DNA of 7,486 nt from JBIOHJ01 sp044448905 (GCA_044448905.1 JBIOHJ010000145.1:1-7486), one strand, 5' to 3'. Positions 1 to 6,421 are shown, counted from the first letter of the stretch. The notes: generated by a model from the letters alone, not told the origin. Made by a program: numbers and translations.

Positions 1-333
1 ATCAATAACAAGAACCACACTGTCTACAGCGGTGAGTGTGCGGTAGGTGTCTTCGGCAAAATCTTTATGACCGGGCGTATCGAGCAGGTTGATGATAAGA
101 TTTTTATATTCAAAGCTCATCACTGATGTAGCAACCGAGATGCCGCGCTGCTTTTCAATCTCCATAAAATCGGATGCGGTTGTTTTTTTAATCTTGTTTG
201 ATTTTACCGCACCCGCAACCTGAATGGCTCCGCCAAACAAAAGAAATTTTTCAGTGAGGGTAGTTTTTCCCGCATCAGGATGACTGATGATCGCAAAAGT
301 TCTTCGTTTGTTGATTTCGTGTTTGTAGGGCAT
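1..333 (-). CDS. prfC: Peptide chain release factor 3, N-terminal part (runs off left edge)
   Basis: This is the first 111 codons of a translational GTPase. RF3 removes RF1/RF2 from the ribosome after peptide release, using GTP, in the cytoplasm. The start ATG is at 333-331 and the frame is still open at base 1. Visible motifs are the G1 P-loop SHPDAGKTTLTEK (residues 17-29), a switch I region with EIEKQRGISVATSV (58-71), and G3 DTPGHKDFAEDTYRTLTAVD (85-104). The 'RGISV' and 'FAEDTYRTLTAVD' wording is typical of RF3 rather than EF-G, EF-Tu or LepA, which differ at these places. The NKxD motif and domains II and III lie outside the window. The gene is downstream of and co-oriented with the peroxidase gene, but a terminator and its own -7 box separate them, so it is probably a separate transcription unit. 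Family assignment is confident. Confidence 0.93.
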   Translation of the reverse strand, partial: MPYKHEINKRRTFAIISHPDAGKTTLTEKFLLFGGAIQVAGAVKSNKIKKTTASDFMEIEKQRGISVATSVMSFEYKNLIINLLDTPGHKDFAEDTYRTLTAVDSVVLVID

Positions 334-350
334 ATTAAAATTTAAGCGTG

Positions 351-358
351 CAAAAGTA
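351..358 (-). promoter_or_regulatory. Bacteroidota-type -7 box for prfC
   Basis: On the minus strand this reads TACTTTTG, an exact match to TAnnTTTG. It lies 17 nt before the prfC ATG, which predicts a very short 5' leader. I see no TTG at the expected -33 distance. That region instead falls inside the hairpin of the upstream gene's terminator. Confidence 0.55.
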
Positions 359-361
359 TTT

Positions 362-387
362 AAAAAAGGAAAGTTCAGATACTTTCC
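362..387 (-). terminator. Rho-independent terminator of the cytochrome c peroxidase gene
   Basis: On the minus strand a perfect 7-bp stem (GGAAAGT / ACTTTCC, loop ATCTGA, 387-368) is followed at once by six T (367-362). It sits 28 nt past the stop codon of the peroxidase gene and points the right way. The stem is short and moderately AT-rich, so termination may be partial. Confidence 0.7.
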
Positions 388-415
388 TGTCATTTAAGGC
401 TCTGAAGGCGCACAA

Positions 416-2347
416 TTAATACCTACCTCCAATTTTTCTCAGGTTCCATTCCGAGCGATTACTATATTGAGGAAGCGATTCCGGAGCTTTTATTACAGCA
501 GATGTATCATTTAATGATTTCAGAAATGAAATGATGTCGCTGATTTCTTTTTCGGATAAATTCAATTTACCGGCATCCAGTGTCTGGTTAGGAATAGTCA
601 ACCCTAATCCTGCTCCTCCGCCTTCATTGTAAAAATGCAGCACTTCATTCAGCGAATTGAAATTTCCATTATGCATGTAAGGTGCTGTTAGCTCTGCATT
701 TCTCAGTGTGGGTGTTTTAAACGCAAACAACTGGAAGGGTATTCTTGTTGTACTGAATTTTCCCGAATCAGAAGACAGGACGGGTGAAATCGTATCAAAC
801 TTTTCGGTCGTTCCGATAACTTCCGATTCCGATGACATATAAAACGGGGGAACTGTTCCATTAAATAATGGAATATAATGACAAGTAGCGCATTTGGCTT
901 TTCCAGCGAAAAGATTAAACCCGTTTTCCTGTTCTTTATTTAATTTCTCAACATCACCCTGCATAAATTTATCGAAATCTGAATTAAGCGAAACAAGCGT
1001 CAGTTCATAAGCAACAATTGCCTGTTTAATTAATTCAGAAGTAATGCGGCCGGGAAATCTTCCTTCAAACGCGTTTTTAAATTGCTGCTTATACTCATCG
1101 CTTTCATTCAGCTTTAAAGCCGCATCCTCAAGGTTGGTGTGTAATTCATTTTCATTGCTCAGTACATCTTCAATTTGCTGTTCGAGCGAACGCGAACGGC
1201 TGTCATAAAAAAATTTCTGCTGCAAAACAGCATTCAGTAATGAAGGTGTATTTCGTTTCAATAACCCCGCATGATCGAATGAAAAATTCTTTGAAGCATT
1301 ATCGGCAAAGGCTTTTGAAGGCTGATGGCACGAAGCGCATGCACGCTGGTTATTGCCTGAAAGCAGGGGCTCAAAAAAAAGCAATCGTCCGAGGGCAGCC
1401 TGTTTATCCGTAAAAAGAAGAGCAGGGTAGCTTGAAAAAAATTGCGTACTGATGGCATCCTTCGCAAAAATGTTCTCTGCTTTCATATTATACCCCATCA
1501 TTTTCGTAGGGGGTTGAATTTGCAATTCGTTTTGAATTTCTTTCAAAAGCGATGCAAGAGGCAAATAAAATTGCCTGATGTATTCGATGCGGTTAAAATC
1601 ATCAAACCTGTTATGTAGTATAAGATATGCTGAGGCATTGTCAATTGCTGAATTAAATCGTTTTGTCAAATCGCTTTCCGGGTTTTCAAATGACCGGTAT
1701 AAAATATTTATTCCTTCTTTGATTCCCTTTAACGAATAAAAGGATTCTGCGATTCCAAGTTTGGAATAATTGTTATCGAAGCCGGTAAGATTGAAAATAA
1801 TAATCCGCTCATTTTCCAAACGCAGGCAATGCATAAAACTTTCCGGTGTAATAACGTTCTGCTTAACAGCTTCGCGGATATTTTTGAGATTATTTTTTAT
1901 ACCCGCAAAAACGGTGCGAATAGAATCATTGTCAATTTGAGGTGAAGTATAGATCAAACTTTCTGCAAGCTGGAACCCTTCGGCATTGTGAACAGGTTCC
2001 GAAGTCAGGTCATCTCCTTCCACTTCGGGGACAAGCGGGCCATTAATCAGCCGTGCATCGTAAGGATAATTGTGTTCAATAAAAAATTCAACCTGTTTAT
2101 ATTGAAATCTTGTTTGTTCAAATAGTTTCTTCAGTTGTGAAAGCCGTTGTGCAGTATTTTTTTTCTGAAGAAATAAATCCATCCGGGTTACAGAAGTAAT
2201 AGCTGAATCCATCTTTGCAATATACCAGTTGGAAATATTTTTTTCATCCGGAACATATACCCGTTGTGAAAATGAAAAAAGGAGGGTACTCACTGCTATC
2301 AGCGTGCCTGTTATATTTAATTTATCGCGAAAGAAAATTTTTACCAT
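416..2347 (-). CDS. Diheme cytochrome c peroxidase / MauG-family protein with imelysin-like N-terminal region
   Basis: The 643-residue product is predicted to be exported and to bind two c-type hemes. Residues 1-30 hold a hydrophobic segment (about 10-26), a signal peptide or anchor. Residues about 35-285 are helix-rich without heme motifs. They include NGPLVPEVE (102-110) and GFQLAE (124-129), reminiscent of the imelysin region fused to CCPs in Bacteroidota. Residues about 305-615 are the peroxidase module: LGRLLFFEPLLS (319-330), first heme CASCH (337-341), RNTPSLLNA (365-373), second heme CATCH (486-490), and FKTPTLRN with APYMHNG (555-561), where Met558 is a candidate axial ligand. The family reduces H2O2 with electrons from small cytochromes or copper proteins; some members oxidise other substrates. 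The length is about twice that of classical CcpA (roughly 320-350 residues) because of the N-terminal half. It has its own -7 box and terminator, so it is probably monocistronic. The substrate is not determinable from sequence. Confidence 0.9.
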   Translation of the reverse strand: MVKIFFRDKLNITGTLIAVSTLLFSFSQRVYVPDEKNISNWYIAKMDSAITSVTRMDLFLQKKNTAQRLSQLKKLFEQTRFQYKQVEFFIEHNYPYDARLINGPLVPEVEGDDLTSEPVHNAEGFQLAESLIYTSPQIDNDSIRTVFAGIKNNLKNIREAVKQNVITPESFMHCLRLENERIIIFNLTGFDNNYSKLGIAESFYSLKGIKEGINILYRSFENPESDLTKRFNSAIDNASAYLILHNRFDDFNRIEYIRQFYLPLASLLKEIQNELQIQPPTKMMGYNMKAENIFAKDAISTQFFSSYPALLFTDKQAALGRLLFFEPLLSGNNQRACASCHQPSKAFADNASKNFSFDHAGLLKRNTPSLLNAVLQQKFFYDSRSRSLEQQIEDVLSNENELHTNLEDAALKLNESDEYKQQFKNAFEGRFPGRITSELIKQAIVAYELTLVSLNSDFDKFMQGDVEKLNKEQENGFNLFAGKAKCATCHYIPLFNGTVPPFYMSSESEVIGTTEKFDTISPVLSSDSGKFSTTRIPFQLFAFKTPTLRNAELTAPYMHNGNFNSLNEVLHFYNEGGGAGLGLTIPNQTLDAGKLNLSEKEISDIISFLKSLNDTSAVIKAPESLPQYSNRSEWNLRKIGGRY

Positions 2348-2358
2348 GTAGACGGGAA

Positions 2359-2366
2359 CAAATGTA
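2359..2366 (-). promoter_or_regulatory. -7 box for the cytochrome c peroxidase gene
   Basis: The minus strand reads TACATTTG, an exact TAnnTTTG match, 11 nt before the peroxidase ATG at 2347. This would give an almost leaderless mRNA. No convincing -33 TTG is seen. The box faces away from the plus-strand box at 2430-2437. Confidence 0.5.
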
Positions 2367-2396
2367 ATAGTAAGCTGGGATAGTTTGTTAACCTGT

Positions 2397-2491
2397 CAGG
2401 TGAAATATGAAGCAGAATCCCGGAAGCTTTATATTTGCATACTCAAACTTGTCAGGAACTTCGCGTCCGATGTTTCGTGACAGGTGAAATA
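2397..2491. repeat. 11-bp direct repeat CAGGTGAAATA in the divergent promoter region
   Basis: CAGGTGAAATA occurs at 2397-2407 and again at 2481-2491, 84 bp apart. Both copies are preceded by G(T/A), and a partial third copy, GTCAGGAAC, lies near 2450. The first copy is also the right half of the palindrome ACCTGTCAGGT (2391-2401). Lying between divergent genes, they could be binding sites for a regulator, but a duplication without function is equally possible. Confidence 0.35.
2430..2437 (+). promoter_or_regulatory. -7 box for the secreted T9SS-sorted protein gene
   Basis: TATATTTG matches TAnnTTTG exactly. Transcription would begin near 2444 and give a leader of about 60 nt before the ATG at 2507. 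This also excludes the upstream in-frame TTG at 2435, which lies inside the box. I see no clear -33 TTG. Confidence 0.55.
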
Positions 2492-2506
2492 ACAAAACCA
2501 CATACT

Positions 2507-3358
2507 ATGAAAAAAAATTTACTGACTCTTTTTATCTGCATGCTATTCGGGGGAATTTACGCACAGGTTCCTCTTCCGTATTCTCAGGATTTTGAAAGCA
2601 CACTGTTTCCGCCAACAGGCTGGCAAACATTCCCAATCGGTTCACCAATTAATTGGGTTCGTGATACTACAGCCAGCGGCTATGGAATCGGAATAGCATG
2701 TACCAGCTTTGATAATTACAATACTCCTGCCGGAAGCTATTATGGAATTCGTCTGCCCTCAATGAATTTTTCAACAGTTACTCAACCTTACATTCGTTTT
2801 GACATTGCGTACGCACAGCGTATGGCGGGAGGCTCGGACATATTTGGCTTATGGTGGTCAAATAATGGAAGCAGCAATTGGCAGAACCTCCAAAATTACT
2901 CGGGGAGCAATCTTGCTACCGCTCCGCCAACTCCTATTTTGTTTGTTCCTTCGGCAAGCCAATGGCAGACTAAAACTCTTTCTCTCGCATCGCTTGCGGG
3001 ATTGCCGTTTGTACGTCTCGCCATCGAAGACGATTGTAATCATGGCAACAAGATTTATTTTGATAATGTAATTGTATTTGATTCCGCAACGGTAGGAATA
3101 GATGGCATTAATAACCCGGATCAATTCCAGGTTTATCCTGATCCATTCAGCTCTTTCATAAATATTGTTTCAAATTCTAATCAAAAAATTATAAGAGCCG
3201 AACTCTTTAATTCAATTGGAATACTGGCAGCCTCCATTAATAAAGAGCATTCGATTTTTATATTTGAAAACCTTTCTCATTTGTCTGAAGGAATTTATCT
3301 TCTCAAAATTTATTCAGAAAATGGAACAACGATTAATAGAAAAATAATGAAACGCTGA
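2507..3358 (+). CDS. Secreted protein with a type IX secretion C-terminal sorting domain
   Basis: The 283-residue product begins with a Sec signal peptide: two lysines, a hydrophobic core, and likely cleavage after Ala19 in GIYA|QVP. The mature N-terminal part (about 22-195) is rich in aromatic residues, Ser, Asn and Gly. It starts QDFESTLFPPTGW (26-38) and contains KIYFDNVIVF, a pattern typical of MAM/cleaved-adhesin-like (choice-of-anchor J) jelly-roll domains with carbohydrate- or surface-binding roles. A short linker leads to about 80 C-terminal residues starting FQVYPDPFSSFINI and ending in GIYLLKIY and RKIMKR, the type A T9SS sorting domain. It should therefore cross the outer membrane and be released or anchored to the surface. 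The ATG at 2507 is chosen because it opens the signal peptide; the earlier in-frame TTG lies within the promoter. I see no catalytic motif, so the role is probably adhesion or binding; the exact ligand is unknown. Confidence 0.87.
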   Translation: MKKNLLTLFICMLFGGIYAQVPLPYSQDFESTLFPPTGWQTFPIGSPINWVRDTTASGYGIGIACTSFDNYNTPAGSYYGIRLPSMNFSTVTQPYIRFDIAYAQRMAGGSDIFGLWWSNNGSSNWQNLQNYSGSNLATAPPTPILFVPSASQWQTKTLSLASLAGLPFVRLAIEDDCNHGNKIYFDNVIVFDSATVGIDGINNPDQFQVYPDPFSSFINIVSNSNQKIIRAELFNSIGILAASINKEHSIFIFENLSHLSEGIYLLKIYSENGTTINRKIMKR

Positions 3359-3392
3359 TCTGTGCGGGTGCTGCACAAAATCCAGAAAAAAT

Positions 3393-3400
3393 TACTTTCG
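3393..3400 (+). promoter_or_regulatory. Possible -7 box for ridA
   Basis: TACTTTCG differs from TAnnTTTG at one position and ends 32 nt before the ridA ATG. The gap after the upstream stop codon is 74 nt with no clear terminator, so ridA could also be read through from the secreted-protein gene. Confidence 0.35.
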
Positions 3401-3432
3401 CTTTAAATTAAAAACCCTGCACAATTTTATTA

Positions 3433-3813
3433 ATGAAAAAAATAATTAAATCAGAAAATGCCCCCAACCCTGTTGGACCTTATAGCCATGCTGTACTTTC
3501 CGGAAAAACTATTTATACTTCGGGGCAGGTAGGCATTGATCCGAATACAGGCAAGCTTGTTATTGGAGATATTAAAGATGAAACAAGACAGGCAATGCAA
3601 AATTTAAAATCCATTCTTGAAACAGCCAACGCAACAATGAGCAATGTTGTAAAGGCTACAATTTTTTTAAAAGACATGAATAATTTTGCTGCAATGAATG
3701 AAGTGTATGGAAGTTTTTTTGATTCAGGTTTCCCTGCAAGAGAAACGGTGCAGGCTGTGCGTTTACCGGTAGATGCAAACGTGGAAATTTCGGTAGTTGC
3801 GGTTTTAGATTAA
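3433..3813 (+). CDS. ridA: RidA family enamine/imine deaminase
   Basis: The 126-residue protein is collinear with the YjgF/YER057c/UK114 family, whose usual length is about 125-130. RidA hydrolyses reactive enamines and imines such as 2-aminoacrylate, released by PLP-dependent dehydratases, to the keto acid and ammonia, protecting PLP enzymes in the cytoplasm. Conserved features include NPVGPYSHA (12-20, with Tyr17), YTSGQVG (28-34), and FPARETV (100-106), in which Arg103 matches the substrate-carboxylate-binding Arg105 of the E. coli protein. ANVEISVVAV (115-124) supplies Glu118. The position of E. coli Cys107 is Thr105 here, as in many family members. Arg103 suggests a true RidA-type deaminase, not one of the Rid groups lacking it. 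A trimer is expected from the family. The gene is convergent with the SRPBCC gene. Assignment to the family is secure; the physiological substrate is inferred. Confidence 0.93.
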   Translation: MKKIIKSENAPNPVGPYSHAVLSGKTIYTSGQVGIDPNTGKLVIGDIKDETRQAMQNLKSILETANATMSNVVKATIFLKDMNNFAAMNEVYGSFFDSGFPARETVQAVRLPVDANVEISVVAVLD

Positions 3814-3964
3814 AAGTTTATTTATTTCACTGCACAAGCCACATTAGAATCTCCGATGGAACCAGAAGACGCTGAAGGGACAGAAACTTGCTTGGTACAT
3901 CTTCGTCACTTTCGTTAAGGCAATACTAAATGAGAATGGGAGGGAGAACATAAATGCAGCCGGT

Positions 3965-4396
3965 TTATACTTCCAACCTGATTGCGTAAGGTATTACTTC
4001 GCCTGTTTCTAAATTTCTTTTTAAAAGCCGCAGATACATTGCCCAGCAGTAAGATGAAATACGAAAATGCTCATTAAGTTTCGGCCATCCTGTATGATAA
4101 AATTTTACCTGGTTTCCGCCTTCGGCATCTGAGATGATAAAACCAACCCGTGTGCTATTCCAATCTGTGTCCGCTTCCTTCATTTCGAGTTCAAATTCTT
4201 TTCCGGCAATACATTTTGTAACAACGGCTTTCCAATTATATCCCGGGCCAAACCCTAATGAATATTCTTCACCTATTGCCGGTTTACCTGAAGATTTTTC
4301 TGTCCACCAGGTATCCAATCCTGATGGCTTGGAAACTCCGTAAAAAATTTTATATGCGGTAGCCTTAATAAAAAAATCATGATAAATGTTATTCAT
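3965..4396 (-). CDS. SRPBCC / AHSA1-like ligand-binding domain protein
   Basis: A single-domain 143-residue protein of the START/Bet v1-like superfamily, closest in feel to the AHSA1 group. Seen in the sequence: an N-terminal strand and helix with IKATAYKIFYGVSKPSGLDTWW (10-31), a central TEKSSGKPAIGEEYSLGFG region, VVTKCIAGKEFELEM (58-72), and the C-terminal HTGWPKLNEHFRISSYCWA (101-119) leading into helix YLRLLKRNLETGE (121-133), the long lid helix of the fold. These proteins bind hydrophobic ligands or act as stress or chaperone-associated factors; no specific ligand can be named. The start at 4396 lies 17 nt after the VOC gene stop on the same strand, so the two are probably cotranscribed. 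No Shine-Dalgarno site is obvious in the A/T-rich spacer. Confidence 0.8.
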   Translation of the reverse strand: MNNIYHDFFIKATAYKIFYGVSKPSGLDTWWTEKSSGKPAIGEEYSLGFGPGYNWKAVVTKCIAGKEFELEMKEADTDWNSTRVGFIISDAEGGNQVKFYHTGWPKLNEHFRISSYCWAMYLRLLKRNLETGEVIPYAIRLEV

Positions 4397-4413
4397 ATTT
4401 TTTATATGTCAAA

Positions 4414-4845
4414 TTACGGTTGGCGTTCCTCATGAACAATTTCATATTTTAGACCCTCCCAATCCTTAAAAAAAAGCGCATAGTAACTTTCGCCATGCTG
4501 TGGATAGAACTTTGGCGGATCAATTATGTTGGCTCCTGTTTCTTTTATCTTCAGGTATAGCTGATCAACCTCCGCGCGGGATGTTGCTTTAAATGCAAGA
4601 TGATGGAGCGCTCCCGGTTTTCTGCGGTGAATGTTATTTTCTTTAAAAGCTTCTCTTGGCGAGTTAATGCCAAAGATCAATAGCGGATGAAAATACTCCA
4701 CTACATCAAATTCATGCGCTACCACTTTACCTTTTGATTTGCGGTTAAGATCAAACCCTAAAATGGGCATCAATTTATCATAGAAAGGTTCTGCAACCTT
4801 CATGTCCTTTACGGTTATTTGTATATGGTCAATAATTGGTTTCAT
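4414..4845 (-). CDS. VOC family (glyoxalase/dioxygenase fold) metalloprotein
   Basis: A 143-residue, two-module vicinal-oxygen-chelate protein. Module 1 starts IDHIQITVKDM (5-15) and provides His7. Module 2 has GALHHLAFKA (78-87), with His82 at the aligned place, and ends GLKYEIVHEE (131-140), with Glu135. His/His/Glu is the usual divalent metal set. The family includes glyoxalase I, fosfomycin- and bleomycin-resistance proteins, methylmalonyl-CoA epimerase and extradiol dioxygenases; nothing here allows choice of one reaction. The length fits a stand-alone VOC protein. It heads a likely two-gene operon with the SRPBCC gene (17-nt gap). No TAnnTTTG box lies directly upstream. The nearest promoter-like sequence is in the repeat at about 5008-5034, and a 40-codon ORF ends 3 nt before the ATG. 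Confidence 0.82.
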   Translation of the reverse strand: MKPIIDHIQITVKDMKVAEPFYDKLMPILGFDLNRKSKGKVVAHEFDVVEYFHPLLIFGINSPREAFKENNIHRRKPGALHHLAFKATSRAEVDQLYLKIKETGANIIDPPKFYPQHGESYYALFFKDWEGLKYEIVHEERQP

Positions 4846-4848
4846 TTT

Positions 4849-4971
4849 TTACAACTCTTGATGTTGCTGTTCTGTATGATGTATAATGAAGAAGAGGGCA
4901 TCCCACCACTGGCGGGATGAGCCAGCCCGCGCAAAGAGAAGTAAAAAAAAGAAGGGTTTAAATGCTCTCAT
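4849..4971 (-). CDS. Possible 40-residue leader ORF upstream of the VOC gene
   Basis: Starting at an ATG inside the dispersed repeat, an open frame of 40 codons begins MRAFKPFFFLLLFARAGSS. It passes in frame through the imperfect palindrome at 4899-4919 (encoding SSRQWWDA) and ends in EL-TAA, three bases before the VOC start codon. The N-terminal 15 residues are hydrophobic. The tight spacing and same orientation would allow translational coupling. Against a real gene: the start lies in repeat DNA, the three base differences from the second repeat copy in this region all change the encoded residue, and the run of Phe and Leu comes from low-complexity purine/pyrimidine sequence. I do not recognise a family. 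It is listed as a candidate leader peptide only. Confidence 0.22.
   Translation of the reverse strand: MRAFKPFFFLLLFARAGSSRQWWDALFFIIHHTEQQHQEL
4899..4919. repeat. Imperfect GC-rich palindrome (REP-like)
   Basis: CATCCC pairs with GGGATG, and after one mismatch CC pairs with GG around the loop ACT. It resembles the three better TCCCGn6CGGGA palindromes in the window and lies 13 nt from the end of repeat copy 1. Confidence 0.45.
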
Positions 4972-5014
4972 GTTTAATTATGCTGTCCCGAGTACTCGGG
5001 ATTTTATTAAAAGT
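4932..5014 (-). repeat. Dispersed intergenic repeat, copy 1 (interrupted by a palindrome)
   Basis: Matches the sequence at 6595-6673 in the same orientation. The 30-nt core at 4951-4980 agrees with 6616-6645 at 27 of 30 positions (AAATGCTC, CATGTTTAATTA shared). Shorter matches flank it: CAAAGAG on the left, and TTTATT and AAAAGT on the right. Relative to copy 2 this copy carries an extra 17 nt containing the palindrome at 4986-5001. It lies between the VOC gene and the membrane-protein gene. The rest of the 279-nt gap (5015-5124 and 4846-4931) holds the candidate leader ORF, an imperfect palindrome and a weak hairpin, with no convincing full gene. Confidence 0.7.
4986..5001. repeat. Perfect 16-bp palindrome TCCCGAGTACTCGGGA
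   Basis: A fully self-complementary 16-mer in AT-rich DNA, followed on the plus strand by TTTTATT. It could fold as a 6-bp hairpin with a GTAC loop. It resembles a terminator in the plus direction, but no plus-strand gene ends here, so a REP-like mobile palindrome is the better reading. It falls inside repeat copy 1 at a place where copy 2 has none. Confidence 0.75.
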
Positions 5015-5124
5015 ACCACCGATCGTTTATCAAAGCGCTTCTCTTTTTTATTTCTTTTAATCTATCTGTTAATAGCATACTCTACTGTTCGTCCGAAGCC
5101 GTGTTATTTCGATAATACGTTTCT

Positions 5125-6363
5125 CTATTTGAAATGAAATATTAAGGGGAAAATAAAAATCACAATAATTGTCCATAAGATGTAAATGGGCAGAAACATG
5201 GATATTGAATTTTCAACTTCACTGATGTCTGCCTTTTTTGAAATATTTTTAAAAAACCGGAAAGTTACCATTAACAGATTGGTCAGCATAAGTATATTCG
5301 CTCCTAAAACCGCAAGCCGGTTTGGAGTCATTCCCCACTCTGAAATTCTAAATAGAATTGCAGAAAGAGCAATCCCGTTTACTATAGCGGTGACTATTGA
5401 TAAAGCAAACAGAATAAAACTGCCTGTGCGGTTTTCGTTCTTCTTAGATGTTGCAGCAACTGAAAATAAAATAATGGCCATAACACCGATTAAGAGCAAA
5501 TTAAATATCATTAAAAAATCTCTGTCTTTGTATGGGTCTTTTCCGGAAGAGAAAATTGCTGCCAGATAAACAACCAGCGTAATCAAAACCAAAGGGCTGA
5601 ATATTTTTGCAATAACAGGTGAAACCCTGTTAACCAATTGAGGATTTGTTTGCGTTATAAAAGTTGCAACTATTGGCACTGCGGGAAGACCGAATATAAC
5701 AATATAGTCAAAATAAAATTTCTCAATATTAAAACCAATGACTGAAAACAGCCCGATAGTAATTCCTGTGAGCATTCCTCCTGCAATAAGGATGAGTCCA
5801 GACATTATTACCAGGTCGCCATTGTATCTCAAGAAGTCAAGTCTTTTAGGATAATCCTTTATGTTGTCGCCCACATACGTAAACCCTAAAACAGACCACA
5901 AAAAAAGCGGCAGGTGAATGCACGATAAAATCAGGGTGTCGCTTTTATCATCTGCAGGTAACAGGTTGATGAAGATTAGAGCAATCAAAAATGCCACTCC
6001 TGCCAGTACCATTTTCTTTATTGAAAGACTCTTTCTCCAAATGAAGTAAGTTGTTAATATCGGGAAAATGATTAACCCTGCATTCCTCTGATAAAAGACT
6101 TCAGCATTAAGATTGAATAATGCAGGAAACTTTGCAATAACTCCGGCTATTAAAGCAGCAATTATTACAAAGGTTAATTCTTTACTGCTGCCCCAGGATA
6201 TTTCTGAACTTTCGTAATTCAGTCTTTCATTCCAATAGTCCGCAAGTTTATTGTCCGTTAGTTCAGGGTAAATTAAATTGAACTCTGTTTTAAAAGCAGT
6301 CTTATTGTCACGGTACAATTTTTCGAGCTCCCTGGGATTGTCAATGTTTGTTAATATGTCCAT
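5125..6363 (-). CDS. Polytopic inner-membrane protein, DUF4153-like, function unknown
   Basis: A 412-residue protein. A soluble N-terminal stretch (1-60) is predicted to be helical and charged (NPRELEKLYRDNKTAFKTEF). About ten to eleven hydrophobic segments follow, near residues 63-80, 94-110, 116-135, 143-165, 182-208, 216-235, 251-270, 282-302, 312-338, 348-368 and 390-408. The motif SEWGMTPNRLAVLGAN (341-356) and the overall architecture recall DUF4153-type membrane proteins, but this is a resemblance from memory. The frame can be extended upstream to a TTG at 6444. That TTG overlaps the putative -7 box, whereas the ATG at 6363 begins a typical cytosolic start (MDILTNID), so 6363 is preferred. 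No catalytic residues stand out. Neighbours give no functional clue; it appears to be transcribed alone. Gene reality is highly likely; the role is unknown. Confidence 0.8.
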   Translation of the reverse strand: MDILTNIDNPRELEKLYRDNKTAFKTEFNLIYPELTDNKLADYWNERLNYESSEISWGSSKELTFVIIAALIAGVIAKFPALFNLNAEVFYQRNAGLIIFPILTTYFIWRKSLSIKKMVLAGVAFLIALIFINLLPADDKSDTLILSCIHLPLFLWSVLGFTYVGDNIKDYPKRLDFLRYNGDLVIMSGLILIAGGMLTGITIGLFSVIGFNIEKFYFDYIVIFGLPAVPIVATFITQTNPQLVNRVSPVIAKIFSPLVLITLVVYLAAIFSSGKDPYKDRDFLMIFNLLLIGVMAIILFSVAATSKKNENRTGSFILFALSIVTAIVNGIALSAILFRISEWGMTPNRLAVLGANILMLTNLLMVTFRFFKNISKKADISEVENSISMFLPIYILWTIIVIFIFPLIFHFK

Positions 6364-6421
6364 AATAATTAATATTTGATGTTTGTTCGTTTTATGCAGC
6401 CGGCTTCCCTTTTTTGTTGAT

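Noticed and set aside
2435..2506. Extension of the secreted-protein gene to an upstream TTG
   Set aside because: The TTG lies in the -7 box and the extension would bury the signal peptide behind 24 polar residues.
3361..3377. TGTGC/GCACA inverted repeat after the secreted-protein stop
   Set aside because: Only 5 bp with a 7-nt loop and no following T run; too weak for a terminator.
3814..3964. Convergent gap between ridA and the SRPBCC gene
   Set aside because: Searched for a small gene, RNA or bidirectional terminator; only weak 5-bp inverted repeats and short open frames without support were found.
4414..4845. Reading the VOC gene as a specific antibiotic-resistance or glyoxalase I gene
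   Set aside because: Only the general fold and metal residues are visible; nothing selects one reaction.
4933..5059. Purine-rich arm (4933-4954) and pyrimidine-rich arm (5038-5059) matching as an inverted repeat at 18 of 22 positions around the palindrome
   Set aside because: Both arms are low-complexity A/G or T/C runs, so the match can arise by chance.
5100..5119. Hairpin with TTCG loop and 8 bp (one G-T) on the plus strand
   Set aside because: No plus-strand gene ends here. On the minus strand, where the membrane-protein gene ends, it has an A-C mismatch and no T run, so it is not a credible terminator.
4886..5137. Plus-strand 83-codon frame beginning MKKRASHHW
   Set aside because: It consists of the reverse strand of two palindromes and the repeat, has a lysine run from low-complexity DNA, no promoter, and overlaps the end of the membrane-protein gene.
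5186..5569. Plus-strand 127-codon frame
   Set aside because: Antisense shadow of the membrane-protein gene; no family features.
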